DNA of 64,000 bases, from assembly GCA_965116235.1 (NCBI GenBank), contig OZ220496.1, positions 1,054,001-1,118,000 of the forward strand, written 5' to 3'. Numbering within the stretch: the first letter of the stretch is position 1; every line of letters starts with the position of its first letter. The notes below the pieces were generated by a model. It searched no databases, was not told where the DNA came from, and was given only the letters and a program-made list of their open reading frames with translations. This document shows, one piece after another, positions 36,515-46,517 of the stretch. Origin of the DNA: MPNP01 sp965116235 (GTDB lineage Bacteria > Pseudomonadota > Alphaproteobacteria > Rhodobacterales > Rhodobacteraceae). The position numbers and the translations under genes were made by a program.

Positions 36515-36883
36515 TCAAATCGAACTTAAAGTAGAAAGTGAAGTGGACGGAAAAATTGAACTTTCACAGCCAGACCCACCACCGGTCACGTTAGCGAGGT
36601 GCTCATCACTCAGCGCTAAGTTCGGGTCCGAAGGAATTACAAAATATTCAACGTCTTCGTTATTCGCAACAAATACGACCTCCATCCCTTCCGGACTTTT
36701 GCCGCCGAAGTCACTGAAGGCCTTTTCCCGTGCCTTATCTCCCGGTCGGTTAAGCCTGTCCAGCAGACCCGGGTCAAGGTGACAGGATTCTGCCAACTCC
36801 GTTATCTTCCTGAAACTCTCTGGCGAACTGACCAAGGCCTTGGTTTCGGGTGAGAAACCCTGCAACGAATTAACCCCCATCAT
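36515..36883 (-). CDS. RiPP precursor peptide with nitrile-hydratase-type leader
   Basis: A 122-residue protein. The leader has the NHLP pattern: a helical half (SPETKALVSSPESFRKITEL), PEGMEVVFVANNEDVEYFVI, then LSDEHLANVTGG, a double-Gly cleavage site at 101-102. The remaining 20 residues would be the core: one Cys (C106), eight Ser and two Thr, suited to dehydration and a thioether ring, though that is inference. ATG 36883 is chosen because AAAGGTAGG lies just upstream; ATG 36880 is equivalent. No LanM, radical SAM, YcaO or peptidase-transporter is nearby, so it is an orphan. Confidence 0.72.
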   Translation of the reverse strand: MMGVNSLQGFSPETKALVSSPESFRKITELAESCHLDPGLLDRLNRPGDKAREKAFSDFGGKSPEGMEVVFVANNEDVEYFVIPSDPNLALSDEHLANVTGGGSGCESSIFPSTSLSTLSSI

Positions 36884-36927
36884 CTCATACCTACCTTTCA
36901 TACCAAAACAACTCAAACTCAAAGTGA

Positions 36928-36956
36928 ACATTAACTGATTTGAGGATTAATTGCAA
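36928..36956 (-). promoter_or_regulatory. possible promoter of the RiPP precursor gene
   Basis: Minus-strand TTGCAA (36956-36951) and TAATGT (36933-36928) are 17 bases apart, ending 44 bases ahead of the precursor start. Both hexamers are partial matches. Confidence 0.3.
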
Positions 36957-37348
36957 CACAAAAACGAGGGTCAGTCACTCTTTCTGGTGGCTGATTCACC
37001 TCGTTCGGCCCGAATTACCGCCTGTCGATAACGCAAACCAGCAATTGAGGTGTGCCGAATTCATTTTCGGTTGAGGTATCGCTCCAACAGCGCGTCATTA
37101 GTCAGCATCGTGGGCTCTCCTGAGCACTGGATATGTACGGGGTCGATTGCCCACGTTCAGCCCCAAGGCTTCAGGATACGATGCGCGACCAGCGTGAGCA
37201 TGGTACCGGCGACCAAGGGGTGGAGTGATCCTCCTCGACAGCGACGGATGCCAGTGATGATGCATTCGGACCATAAGATTGCCTGCACGACAATGTTGTA
37301 TCATTAGCGCACGAGGGAGCATGGCGTCGCGACTGGGAAAAGGCCTGG
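36957..37348. other. no supported gene
   Basis: Short frames on both strands only; nothing recognisable between the precursor promoter and the small frame ahead of the helicase. Confidence 0.35.
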
Positions 37349-37588
37349 ATGCAAGGTTCAGGGTTAACGCCTCAAATTACCGTCCACATGGCAGACAAAA
37401 CCAACCCAGCCGGTATTGAAGTCTCAGTGACAGGATACTTGAAACCAATTTACCGATTGTCGGATCTGGCTGCCCATTTGCAAATGGGCAAACAAACAGT
37501 TAATCGTCTTTCGTTTGAGGATGGATCACGGGGCTTAAAATTCAGCCCCGATGGCTTCATGGAAAGCTGGCGAAGGAACAGGCTGTAA
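37349..37588 (+). CDS. small hypothetical protein upstream of helicase
   Basis: A 79-codon frame ending ten bases before the helicase start. Its later part reads GYLKPIYRLSDLAAHLQMG and RGLKFSPDGFMESWRRNRL. This recalls the tail of secreted IalB-type proteins, but the match is weak and no signal peptide is present. It may be the remnant of a gene truncated by arrival of the helicase region. Confidence 0.3.
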   Translation: MQGSGLTPQITVHMADKTNPAGIEVSVTGYLKPIYRLSDLAAHLQMGKQTVNRLSFEDGSRGLKFSPDGFMESWRRNRL

Positions 37589-37597
37589 ACGGTAGGC

Positions 37598-40438
37598 ATG
37601 TATCAGGCGCAAAAGAACAGTAGCACCGAGACCGAAACTTACACCAGACATCAGGTGGCGTATTTCGCCCATGCCTTGACCATTCACGGCTCAGCGGAGG
37701 ACAACCTCACAAGATCGCTGGCATCGGCAAGGGTGGACATGAATCCGCATCAGGTCGTGGCCTCTCTCTTTGCGCTTAGATCGCCGTTGTCCAAGGGTGT
37801 CCTGCTTGCTGATGAAGTGGGTCTCGGCAAAACCATCGAAGCCGGTCTTGTCATTGCTCAAAAGTGGGCGGAAAGGCGCCGCAAGATCATTCTGATTGTC
37901 CCAGCCATGTTGCGGAATCAATGGTTTCAGGAACTGTTGGAGAAATTTGAAATACCGTCGATCATATTGGAATCGTCCTCCTACAGGGTCATGAAGCGAA
38001 ATGGCAAGCTCAACCCCTTTGATCTGAATGAGAGCAAGGTTGTCTTGTGCTCATACCATTTCGCGTCTCGCCGAAAAAAGGATTTACAACTCGTTAACTG
38101 GGACCTTGTTGTCTTTGACGAGGCACACAAGTTGCGCAATGTCTGGCAAGCCAACGGTTCCAAAATGGCCAAAAATCTCTGTGAAGCTCTGGCAGGTCGC
38201 AACAAGATCCTGCTTTCGGCGACACCCTTGCAGAACTCTCTTCTCGAACTCTATGGCCTCGTTTCAATCATCGATCCAAATGTCTTTGAAGGCATCGAAT
38301 CATTCAGGGCCCAATATGTGGGAGCTGACAAGACTGCAGAGAATCTGGAGACGCTTCAAGATCGGATTGCCAAGATTTGCTACAGAACGCTCCGCCGACA
38401 GGTGCAGAAAGAAGGCGGGATCAATTTTACCCGCCGTCATGCCATGGTAAAAGAATTCGACCCTTTTCCAGAGGAGACAGAGCTTTACGAGCGCATGTCT
38501 GAATACCTGCGACGCGAGGATATCGCCGCGTTTTCTCCCGCTGTGCGTCACCTTGTCACGATCGTCATCCGTAAGATCCTTGCCTCATCGTCCTTCGCCA
38601 TCATTCAGACTCTTGATAAAATGATTGAACGCCTTGAAGGTTATACTGCAGTCGGTCAGGAGAGCCTGGACGACTTTGAAACGTCTGGTGAACTCGCAGA
38701 TGAAATGGATTTGGAGGATGATGAAGCCACAGTTGATCAGGTTCAGCTTGATGAAGAGATTGAAGAGCTGAAGTTCTGCCGGAGTATCGCTCAGCGGATC
38801 AAGCAAAACGCCAAAGGCGAAGCGCTGTTGCCTGTCTTGGACAAAGCCTTTGCCAAAGTTGAAGATCTGGGTGGGCAACGCAAGGCAGTGATATTCACGG
38901 AATCACGTCGAACTCAGATATACCTCAAGAAGTTGCTGGAGGAAAATGGTTATCAAGGCCAACTGATCTTGTTAAACGGTTCGAACAGCGATGCTGAATC
39001 CAGGCGCATATTCAAGGAGTGGCAGGAGCGTAAAGCCGAAAACGACCAGCAATTGGAGTCAAAAACAGCCAGCTTGAAGGCGGCAATCGTTGAAGAGTTC
39101 AAAAACAAGGCGACTATTCTGATTTCGACCGAATCCGGAGCGGAAGGCATCAACCTGCAGTTCTGCTCGTTGCTTGTCAACTATGACCTGCCATGGAACC
39201 CACAGCGAGTTGAACAGCGGATCGGCCGGGTGCATCGTTATGGTCAGAAATGCGATGTGGTCGTGGTGAACTTCGTGAACAAGGCGAATGCTGCCGATCA
39301 GCGGGTCTATGAGCTTCTGAAGCAGAAATTCAAGCTGTTTGAGGGCGTGTTTGGTGCCAGTGATGAAATTCTGGGGTCAATCGCGTCTGCGGGGATTTCA
39401 ATTGAGAAGCGTATCAATGACATTCTTCAACGATGCCGACACGCCGATGAAATCGAGGCGGAATTCAACGAACTCCAGGCTGAAATGGATTCTCTGATCA
39501 GAGCGAAGGAGCGTCGCACCTGTCAAAAGCTCCTGGAGAATTTTGATGAAGACGTAATCTCTCGCCTCAGAGACCGTGAGGGTAAAATTCAGGCAGGGCT
39601 GAATCAGCATTGCCGCATGATCAGAGCTTTTTGCCGCGGAACATCGCCAGGCGCCCGACATTTTGAGGATGGTTTCTCCCTGAATGGTCAGAACTACTAT
39701 TACACTTGGAAACATGCGGAAGAAAATGCCGGTCACTTCCTCAATGTGGATGGAATATCTCAACTGATTGAGGATGCCAAGACACGTCATCTGCCGCCAG
39801 TAGAAATTATTTTCGATTATGCCGACTATGACATGCAGCTGGCTGATCTCAAGAGTTTGCGGGACCAATCTGGATGGCTCAGATTATCCAAGTTGACAAT
39901 CAGTTCCATTGATACGATTGAAACCCTCGTCTTCAACGCTTTGAGCAGTAATGGGGTCAAGCTTGACCAGCGTCAGTGCGAACGCCTGATGCTCATCCCG
40001 GCGATACAAGATGGCATGGCTGACATAAATGATGCCGTCCACGAAAAACTCCAACAAACAGAGCGGGTAACCCTGAGTCAGCAACTTGAAACAGCACGGC
40101 ACAAAAATGAAGAGTACTTTGAGGAGGAACAGGAAAAACTGGATCGTTGGACTGAAGATACCAGAGAGTTAATGAAGCAAAAGTTGGAAATTTTGGAAAA
40201 GCAGATAAGAGATGAAAAGAAAATCAGGTATAAGCTTCCAACATTGGAGGAAAGGATCAAACAAGCGAGGAAAATTGAGAAGTTAGAACTCGAGTATAGA
40301 CGCCAAAAGCATCACTACTTTGATACTTTAGAAGAAATAAACAAGAAAACGGGCAGCTTGCTTGATGAAATTGAAATGAAAATGCATTTGTCTCACGAAA
40401 TTGAAGAAATCTTTACCATCCGCTGGAAGCTGATTTGA
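37598..40438 (+). CDS. SNF2-type superfamily 2 helicase/ATPase
   Basis: Large DNA translocase of 946 residues. Motifs in order: GVLLADEVGLGKTIEAGLV (Walker A), VVFDEAHKLRN (DEAH box), LLSATPLQNS, KAVIFTESRRTQIYL, STESGAEGINLQFC and NPQRVEQRIGRVHRYGQ (motif VI). A long charged, coiled-coil-rich C-terminus follows (EEYFEEEQEKLDRW, EERIKQARKIEKLELE). RapA-like helicases of this kind are frequent in defence islands. The start has a GGTAGG ribosome site. No methylase or nuclease partner is directly adjacent, so its system is unclear. Confidence 0.87.
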   Translation: MYQAQKNSSTETETYTRHQVAYFAHALTIHGSAEDNLTRSLASARVDMNPHQVVASLFALRSPLSKGVLLADEVGLGKTIEAGLVIAQKWAERRRKIILIVPAMLRNQWFQELLEKFEIPSIILESSSYRVMKRNGKLNPFDLNESKVVLCSYHFASRRKKDLQLVNWDLVVFDEAHKLRNVWQANGSKMAKNLCEALAGRNKILLSATPLQNSLLELYGLVSIIDPNVFEGIESFRAQYVGADKTAENLETLQDRIAKICYRTLRRQVQKEGGINFTRRHAMVKEFDPFPEETELYERMSEYLRREDIAAFSPAVRHLVTIVIRKILASSSFAIIQTLDKMIERLEGYTAVGQESLDDFETSGELADEMDLEDDEATVDQVQLDEEIEELKFCRSIAQRIKQNAKGEALLPVLDKAFAKVEDLGGQRKAVIFTESRRTQIYLKKLLEENGYQGQLILLNGSNSDAESRRIFKEWQERKAENDQQLESKTASLKAAIVEEFKNKATILISTESGAEGINLQFCSLLVNYDLPWNPQRVEQRIGRVHRYGQKCDVVVVNFVNKANAADQRVYELLKQKFKLFEGVFGASDEILGSIASAGISIEKRINDILQRCRHADEIEAEFNELQAEMDSLIRAKERRTCQKLLENFDEDVISRLRDREGKIQAGLNQHCRMIRAFCRGTSPGARHFEDGFSLNGQNYYYTWKHAEENAGHFLNVDGISQLIEDAKTRHLPPVEIIFDYADYDMQLADLKSLRDQSGWLRLSKLTISSIDTIETLVFNALSSNGVKLDQRQCERLMLIPAIQDGMADINDAVHEKLQQTERVTLSQQLETARHKNEEYFEEEQEKLDRWTEDTRELMKQKLEILEKQIRDEKKIRYKLPTLEERIKQARKIEKLELEYRRQKHHYFDTLEEINKKTGSLLDEIEMKMHLSHEIEEIFTIRWKLI

Positions 40439-40797
40439 GGACTGTTCGTTGGTCGCCACTGCAAACACTTGAATTCTCTCGGATCGGACAAGGTTTCCGC
40501 AGATACATCGCCCCTTCAATGTTACACAGAAACGAAGTTGCCCAATTAGAAAAACAGCAATTCGGCATCCAGATATTCAATTCTGGAAACCGCGATGGTG
40601 ATGGCCACCCCATATTGAGGCAAGGGCCATGTTGTGAATTCGTGCCAGAACAGACATCAATACAACTTTAGCACTTGTGCATTTCCGCCAAGTCACTTGA
40701 AGATGAGTTCAAGATCCCTGTCATCATACTCAGCCTAGAGGAAAAGCCAGCATGAGAGGATTTCCAGACTGGTCTGAGTTAAACGGCTAAATTCTAA

Positions 40798-40840
40798 ATA
40801 CCTTGTAATTTCGGAATCAATATCCTAATTTGCAAGGTAT
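40798..40840. promoter_or_regulatory. inverted repeat over the start of the DUF4143 ATPase gene
   Basis: ATACCTTG at 40798-40805 is repeated inverted as CAAGGTAT at 40833-40840, with 27 bases between; flanking A/T bases extend the match imperfectly. The right arm covers the AAGG ribosome site and runs into the ATG at 40839. It could be an operator or an mRNA hairpin limiting translation. Confidence 0.4.
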
Positions 40841-42008
40841 GATAGATAGACTGATCATTGAGCGACTCAACAAGAATATAGCACGAGGGCCGGCAGTTGC
40901 GTTGCTGGGTGCACGTCAGGTTGGCAAGACAACACTTGCCCAAACCGTGGCAAAAGCGATGAAGGCAATTTACCTTGATCTTGAAGCTCCAGAAGATTTG
41001 CTGAAATTGCGCGACCCAACCAGTTATCTGCGCGCTCACAGTGACAAACTGGTCATTCTGGACGAAATACAGCGGAGTCCCGATTTATTCATGATTTTGC
41101 GCGGGTTGATTGACCAGAATCGGCAGGATGGACGCAGAGCAGCTCAGTATTTGCTGTTGGGGTCAGCTTCAATGGACTTGCTGCGTCAATCATCAGAGAG
41201 TTTGGCTGGGCGCATAAGTTACATTGAAATGTCGGGTCTTAACCTTCTGGAGACCGTTGACTCTGTTGAGAATGTGCGTGACCTTTGGCTTAGGGGAGGG
41301 TTTCCTGAAAGTTATCTGGCAGAAAATGACGAAGTGGCAATGGAGTGGTTAGAAAACCTGATCCGGACCTACCTGGAACGAGATGTACCCCAGATGGGGT
41401 TTCAAGTTCCAGCCGCTCGACTTAGGCGTTTATGGACGATGCTTGCTCACTTGCAAGGAGAGCCAGTGAACCATTCAAAACTGGCAGCAAATCTGGAAAT
41501 AGACAGCAAAACCGTAAGCCGCTACATTGATATTCTCACCGGTTTGCTTCTTGTTCGACGTCTCGAGCCGTGGCATGCAAACATCAAGAAGCGACTGGTT
41601 AAATCACCCCGCTACTACATACGTGACAGTGGCATCCTTCATCGTTTACTTGGCATAGGGAACCATGATGCACTGCTGTCCAACCCGGTTCTTGGCAAGA
41701 GCTGGGAAGGGTTTGTGGTGGAAAACATTCACTCGGTACTGCATCCTCATGCGGAAATCTACTACTACAGAACAGCTGCCGGAGCAGAGGTTGATTTGGT
41801 GATCAGAATGCCAAACTCGGAAGTGTGGGCAGTAGAGATCAAGCATGGTGTTGCTCCGAAAATCAGCAAACATTTTCGTAGGATCTGTGACGATATAGGT
41901 ACGACACAAAGGTACATTGTCTACGGTAGTGATGATGAATTCTCAATCGGCAATGGTGTTCGGATGATTTCCCTTAAGAGCCTGATGTTAAAGTTGGTCG
42001 CGTCCTGA
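40839..42008 (+). CDS. AAA ATPase with DUF4143 domain
   Basis: A 389-residue protein. The N-terminal AAA_14 domain has ALLGARQVGKTTLAQ and LVILDEIQRSPDLF; the C-terminal DUF4143 has YLERDVPQMG, SRYIDILTGLLLVRRLEPW, SPRYYIRDSGILHRLLG, SWEGFVVENI and YYYRTAAGAEVDLVI, the last resembling a PD-(D/E)xK nuclease motif with VWAVEIKHG. These proteins are common, mobile and of unsettled function, sometimes toxin-antitoxin-like. ATG 40839 is preferred to TTG 40830. Confidence 0.88.
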   Translation: MIDRLIIERLNKNIARGPAVALLGARQVGKTTLAQTVAKAMKAIYLDLEAPEDLLKLRDPTSYLRAHSDKLVILDEIQRSPDLFMILRGLIDQNRQDGRRAAQYLLLGSASMDLLRQSSESLAGRISYIEMSGLNLLETVDSVENVRDLWLRGGFPESYLAENDEVAMEWLENLIRTYLERDVPQMGFQVPAARLRRLWTMLAHLQGEPVNHSKLAANLEIDSKTVSRYIDILTGLLLVRRLEPWHANIKKRLVKSPRYYIRDSGILHRLLGIGNHDALLSNPVLGKSWEGFVVENIHSVLHPHAEIYYYRTAAGAEVDLVIRMPNSEVWAVEIKHGVAPKISKHFRRICDDIGTTQRYIVYGSDDEFSIGNGVRMISLKSLMLKLVAS

Positions 42009-42504
42009 GGGTAATATCTTCCAAGAACTTAGGTGATCAATTGTCTTGTCCAAGGCTCATTCCAATTGGTTCTGCCTTGATAGGTCACGGTACAGTTTCA
42101 GGTTCTTGATGGGTAGTTTGAGGTGCGTAACGACAGAAATTCTTTGGCCAAGATTGGGCAAAGAAGACGATCACTTCCGTGGGAATTATACAAAAATGGA
42201 GTTGTCGGAAAAATCTTTGGCAAAAGGGCGAGCTTAGAACTTACTACCCCACCGATTGCCTGTATCGTTGATAGGTAAGAAGAAATAGCTGTCTATTCAT
42301 ACGAGGGTTTGTGGTCAGTTAACAGAAGTGAATAGCCCTTTGAAGCCGGATTTCAAATAGGGCAAGCGACTGTTTCGCTTCAAATTTTCCTCTCGGTCTT
42401 GTCAGGTGTGTGGTTTCAACCGAGAAAACTGTGTTGGCACGATACAACGGTCGTTTGTCGCCCCGAAACAAACGAATCCATTGTAAGAAACGGGAAGGTG
42501 CGGC
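42009..42504. other. no supported gene
   Basis: Lies between the DUF4143 gene and the end of the convergent five-gene operon. Only short unrecognised frames. Confidence 0.4.
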
Positions 42505-45120
42505 TCAGAATCCCCCTGGCATTGTCGGATCCTGCCCTTGTCCTATCAAATAAGGAGCTGTCCTTAGGACGAGTTGTTGTGAGAAATCATTTCCCATGGG
42601 AAGTGCGTCAAGAAGACGATCATGAACCCACTGAGCGTATGGAGCGTGTATTGAAAGCCAATCATCGGTGGCGTATCGAACTTGGCAAAGCCCTCGATAT
42701 CCCATTGTAATATACCGTAGTTCAAGTGCGGGATTTATTCCAACTCTGGGATCATTATTGCCATCCAGCAAGTTACGGAGTTGGCAATTCAGAAACTCCC
42801 TCACACGGTTGAAACGCTCTTCGTCGTTGAGAACATAGCGAACTGCAACTCTTCGAGCCATAGGGTGTGTCACAGCAGCAAGTAAAAACTTGTCCTGCCG
42901 TGATTTATCTTCACTACTCCATTTACCAATGAGGTCATCAAAAATACCCACCAATGCGCCTTCACTGAGGGCCGCTCTTCCTACTCCAGAATAGACAGCC
43001 CACGCAGAAAATTGTTGCTGCATTCGTAGCGCCTGAGCAGTCTGGCCGTCAGAGTCAATAATAGCATCCAGGAGGATATCAACCGCTTCTTTGGGGCATG
43101 CAGTGAACATCCAAGTTAGGGGTAAATGCAGGCGGTTTGTTTGGCCATCATTGAACTGTCCAACGTAATCTAAACAATTTTCAACATAGTTTTTGAGATC
43201 CTTGAGCAATATCGGAATAGCTTGCTTAATGAGTTGTTTTGCATTTTCAAATTGAGTCGGGTCCCTGCCGTAGATTTCGCGGCTTGGCAGTGCGTCTGAG
43301 CCGAGCGGAAAACCAATCCTCCAAAGTTCTCTTACACACACATATATATCGTTTCTGATAGTAACACGGTCTATAAGGTCCATGCTGTCAGAGTTATCAA
43401 CGAGCTGATTCAATAGGCTTTCAAGACTGTACCAACCCTGCTCACTGGGCTTGAATATGTATAAGTCCGGTATGCTTCGAAGTGCCGGAGGTGGTTCGGA
43501 GGCCATTTCGCTCCATCTTATGCTCGCCTTTGAGCCGATTAAAGGTTGTTTTTCTTGGGTCGATGGACCTTCAATAATTTCAAGCCGGGCATCTCCTGAA
43601 AGTGGGCGCACCATAATCTGAGGCTGTACGATTCGAACGTTGTCGCTCGGACGAATGGTGTGCCCGGTGTGCTTGCCACTGTAACGTTCATCCCAATTGT
43701 TTTCCCAGCCACGTCTGATATTGAGATGTACCTGTTCAATGCCGGGAGCAAGGGTAACCCACCGTTTGTTGTCTATAGGGGAACGATACGTCTCGCCCGC
43801 CGGTATTACTTCGCCTGATGGAATTATCGGTGACCATTCTTGACTCTGAAGTTTAAGTTCAATTTCAGGAATCACATCAAGCCATGCAGGTGGTTCCGTT
43901 CGGTTTTGCCGTAGCCTTGTGGCCAGTTGCCTAGCCGCCTGAACGGTTTCCGTGCCCGTTACCTGACGAACTGGAATGTCTTCAATCAATTCTTGTTGAA
44001 TTGAACTACAAAAATCTGCAATCAATTCCTCCCCAGCAGGGCATTCGACAATGATTGCCAGAGGCTTCTGCCTGTGGTTTCTTTGGAATTCATGTAACCG
44101 CTCTTTTAGTTTCGACGGCAGTATTGTCGTCTCAAACCCGACTCTCGGCCGTTTGGAGAGCAAAGCCCAATCGCCTTCCCTGAGTGGCCCACTGCGATGT
44201 TCGAGTGCATCAATGTCTATACCGAGTTCCATCGCCGTTGTTTCGGTCATGTCAGATGCAATGATCTCGGCCAGTCGAGTCCATTTGAGAATCTTCTTAA
44301 AATCAAATTTCTTTTCAGAAAAGTACGACTGAACGGCACTCATTCTCCGAGCGGTCAATGACTGGGTATCTTCACATTTGTCCATTGTAGCTGACCGGGC
44401 TATACACAATGATTTTGGTGTTCGGTTGTCCCAAGCCCAGTCAACGAGATCAATCACTGTCCATGAGGTTTGCCGATTGATGTTAATGACAAAGATTGCC
44501 CCTTCCTCTTTTGGAATCCTTCCCTTGGCCGAAGCTACCTCAACAGTCGCAACAGATCTCCAGACAAGCTCAATCCTGCTTGATGCCAGCGCACTGGGTC
44601 GGGCTTTCTCAAGTTCGTGGTAAAGCGTCTCTAATCGTGTCCTGCCCGTTTTCTGAACGATTGCCTGATTCCCTAATTGTGGTGTATCAGGGATGACCAA
44701 GGCTAAATCTGCTGAGCATTCGGACCGTTTCATCTCCTCCGCAACCAAGCGCCACAATGCTTTGAACACCGGCAAAGGGGATATATGGTTGTCACGCATT
44801 TGAAAGTAAGATTCGTCCAGCAAGGCATCAAAAGCATCGACAAGGGGGTCATTTTTCATCGAATATCTTGCAGAGGCCAATGCCTGCGCACCAAATAGCC
44901 ACGGACAGTTCTGCTCACTGTCATTATTGACTGTCTGATGCTTCAAGATTGTTGACCGAAAGCCGAGCGTGCGGGGTTCTAGTAGGGTTTTTGATTTTGA
45001 TACTCTGATGCCGACAAGATGGTCCAGCCAGCCGTTTAGGTCGACGGTTATGAACTGTCTAGGCTCTGTCCAAGACACTCTCACTCCATTTCTCAAGTTT
45101 TGTGTCCCATTCTCCCCCAA
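42505..45120 (-). CDS. large protein, last gene of the defence-like operon; possible actin/Hsp70-like N-terminus
   Basis: An 871-residue protein I cannot assign to a family. The first 250 residues contain a pattern that could be an ASKHA ATPase: LFGAQALASARY (about 75), LALVIPDTPQ (139), RIELVWRSVATVEVA (182) and GAIFVININRQTSWTVIDL (207). The rest is helical, with CPKEAVDILLDAI and ARRVAVRYVLNDEERF. The start is uncertain: TTG 45120 overlaps the previous gene by 62 bases, GTG 45078 by only 20. The stop at 42505 ends the operon. Confidence 0.75.
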   Translation of the reverse strand: MGENGTQNLRNGVRVSWTEPRQFITVDLNGWLDHLVGIRVSKSKTLLEPRTLGFRSTILKHQTVNNDSEQNCPWLFGAQALASARYSMKNDPLVDAFDALLDESYFQMRDNHISPLPVFKALWRLVAEEMKRSECSADLALVIPDTPQLGNQAIVQKTGRTRLETLYHELEKARPSALASSRIELVWRSVATVEVASAKGRIPKEEGAIFVININRQTSWTVIDLVDWAWDNRTPKSLCIARSATMDKCEDTQSLTARRMSAVQSYFSEKKFDFKKILKWTRLAEIIASDMTETTAMELGIDIDALEHRSGPLREGDWALLSKRPRVGFETTILPSKLKERLHEFQRNHRQKPLAIIVECPAGEELIADFCSSIQQELIEDIPVRQVTGTETVQAARQLATRLRQNRTEPPAWLDVIPEIELKLQSQEWSPIIPSGEVIPAGETYRSPIDNKRWVTLAPGIEQVHLNIRRGWENNWDERYSGKHTGHTIRPSDNVRIVQPQIMVRPLSGDARLEIIEGPSTQEKQPLIGSKASIRWSEMASEPPPALRSIPDLYIFKPSEQGWYSLESLLNQLVDNSDSMDLIDRVTIRNDIYVCVRELWRIGFPLGSDALPSREIYGRDPTQFENAKQLIKQAIPILLKDLKNYVENCLDYVGQFNDGQTNRLHLPLTWMFTACPKEAVDILLDAIIDSDGQTAQALRMQQQFSAWAVYSGVGRAALSEGALVGIFDDLIGKWSSEDKSRQDKFLLAAVTHPMARRVAVRYVLNDEERFNRVREFLNCQLRNLLDGNNDPRVGINPALELRYITMGYRGLCQVRYATDDWLSIHAPYAQWVHDRLLDALPMGNDFSQQLVLRTAPYLIGQGQDPTMPGGF

Positions 45121-46510
45121 AATCCCATGGAAGTTCTCCTACCGCTCCAACCATCTCTGATTGAACATCTTGCGAATTCCACCAGACCGAGGCTTCCGAA
45201 TTGGCAGTTGCAACAGACCCGAGCGGAGACTCACCATCTCCGGTACGGAAATTGATCCGGCAAGCCTGCTCATCCTGTTTAAAACCAAGCATCAGTGAGA
45301 TGCTTCCATTTTCGAGAAAACGACCTTGATCAGGTGAGTCAGCTTCCCGCACAGCTGGTGCATGAGCAAGAATTCCTCCCCCTTTTTTCTTAACCTTTTC
45401 TTGCAACTTCATTGCAGCTCTGACCTCCAGTAGGTTCATGAAGGTTCTATGCTGCCACATCCAGGCATCTTCTTCAATTTTGGCTCTCTCCAAGAGTTGC
45501 CGCCACGCCTTTAAAATTTCCCGATAACGTGGATCAAATCGAAGCTGAAAATTTGGCTGCACTGGATAGATTGCCTCAGGTACATTAAAATCTCGGAGCA
45601 TCTTCTCAACACGCTGCGCCCTGTGCATGTGGGACCGGATAAGCATTTGAAGGTTTGCGTTCTCCGATCTATCAAGCCAACTTTTGGCGACTCGTACTGT
45701 CAGTGCCGCAAATGCTCGGAGCACTCGGTTCTCCAACGTATTGCGTGTGTCGTATCGTTTTGGAGCCTTTATTCTCTGGCGAAATCCGGCTCGTTCAGCC
45801 GTGGTTCGACCCGGCCTTGTTGCAAGCCACCGGACTGTTTTTCCATCAGTGCGCCGAACAGATTGAAGTTTGAGTAGCCTATGCTCAGTGCGTAGTGCAA
45901 CTCGGGGCTTTACACTGAGTTCTTCAAGGATGTGACGCAATCTCTCGGCGTGGCTTTTAAGGAGGTTGCCGTCTGGATCTTCGTCTTCCAACTTCTTGTT
46001 GTTCCAGACAGTTTCCAATTCCTTGTAAGCTGAATCCATTGATGTCGTGGCCGCAAAGATGCTGGCAGTTCTATCAAGCACGTTGGCTGCCCGTCTAATT
46101 GGCCGTATTTTCAATTTTTTCTGTTCTGCCAAAGAAATGTTCTGGCTTGTCCAATCCAAGATAAGCGTAGTATTCCGATCAACTGTTATGATCATGATTT
46201 TTTCCGATCCAACTTGCCATGGGACATGCCAAGCTTGACAGGATTCTTCTGGCAGTTCTATACCCACAAATAATTGACCTCGTGTCCCACCAGGGATTCG
46301 AGGAAGCAATTGGCTGTGACGACCCTCAAGTCTTGGGAAAAAGCGGCTATTCGATAAGGCTTCATTGGAAGCCACTATGATCGGTGGTCCGTTCGAACCA
46401 ACAGAGACAAAATTTCTGCTGTTTTGGTGAATCTCGGTTTTGGGGGCTTCATTTCCACTTGCTGCTTCGCAACTGAATTCACTAAACGAGTGGTATAACC
46501 ATATACCCAT
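45059..46510 (-). CDS. DUF2357-type protein, McrC-like partner
   Basis: A 483-residue protein. The stretch RIKAPKRYDTRNTLENRVLRAFAAL resembles the conserved core of DUF2357 proteins, which often accompany McrB-type ATPases in McrBC-like systems. No clear PD-(D/E)xK nuclease motif is visible to me in its C-terminus, so nuclease activity is uncertain. It starts seven bases after the McrB-type gene with an AAGAG ribosome site, fitting a two-subunit unit. Confidence 0.6.
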   Translation of the reverse strand: MGIWLYHSFSEFSCEAASGNEAPKTEIHQNSRNFVSVGSNGPPIIVASNEALSNSRFFPRLEGRHSQLLPRIPGGTRGQLFVGIELPEESCQAWHVPWQVGSEKIMIITVDRNTTLILDWTSQNISLAEQKKLKIRPIRRAANVLDRTASIFAATTSMDSAYKELETVWNNKKLEDEDPDGNLLKSHAERLRHILEELSVKPRVALRTEHRLLKLQSVRRTDGKTVRWLATRPGRTTAERAGFRQRIKAPKRYDTRNTLENRVLRAFAALTVRVAKSWLDRSENANLQMLIRSHMHRAQRVEKMLRDFNVPEAIYPVQPNFQLRFDPRYREILKAWRQLLERAKIEEDAWMWQHRTFMNLLEVRAAMKLQEKVKKKGGGILAHAPAVREADSPDQGRFLENGSISLMLGFKQDEQACRINFRTGDGESPLGSVATANSEASVWWNSQDVQSEMVGAVGELPWDFGGEWDTKLEKWSESVLDRA

Positions 46511-46517
46511 CTCTTGT

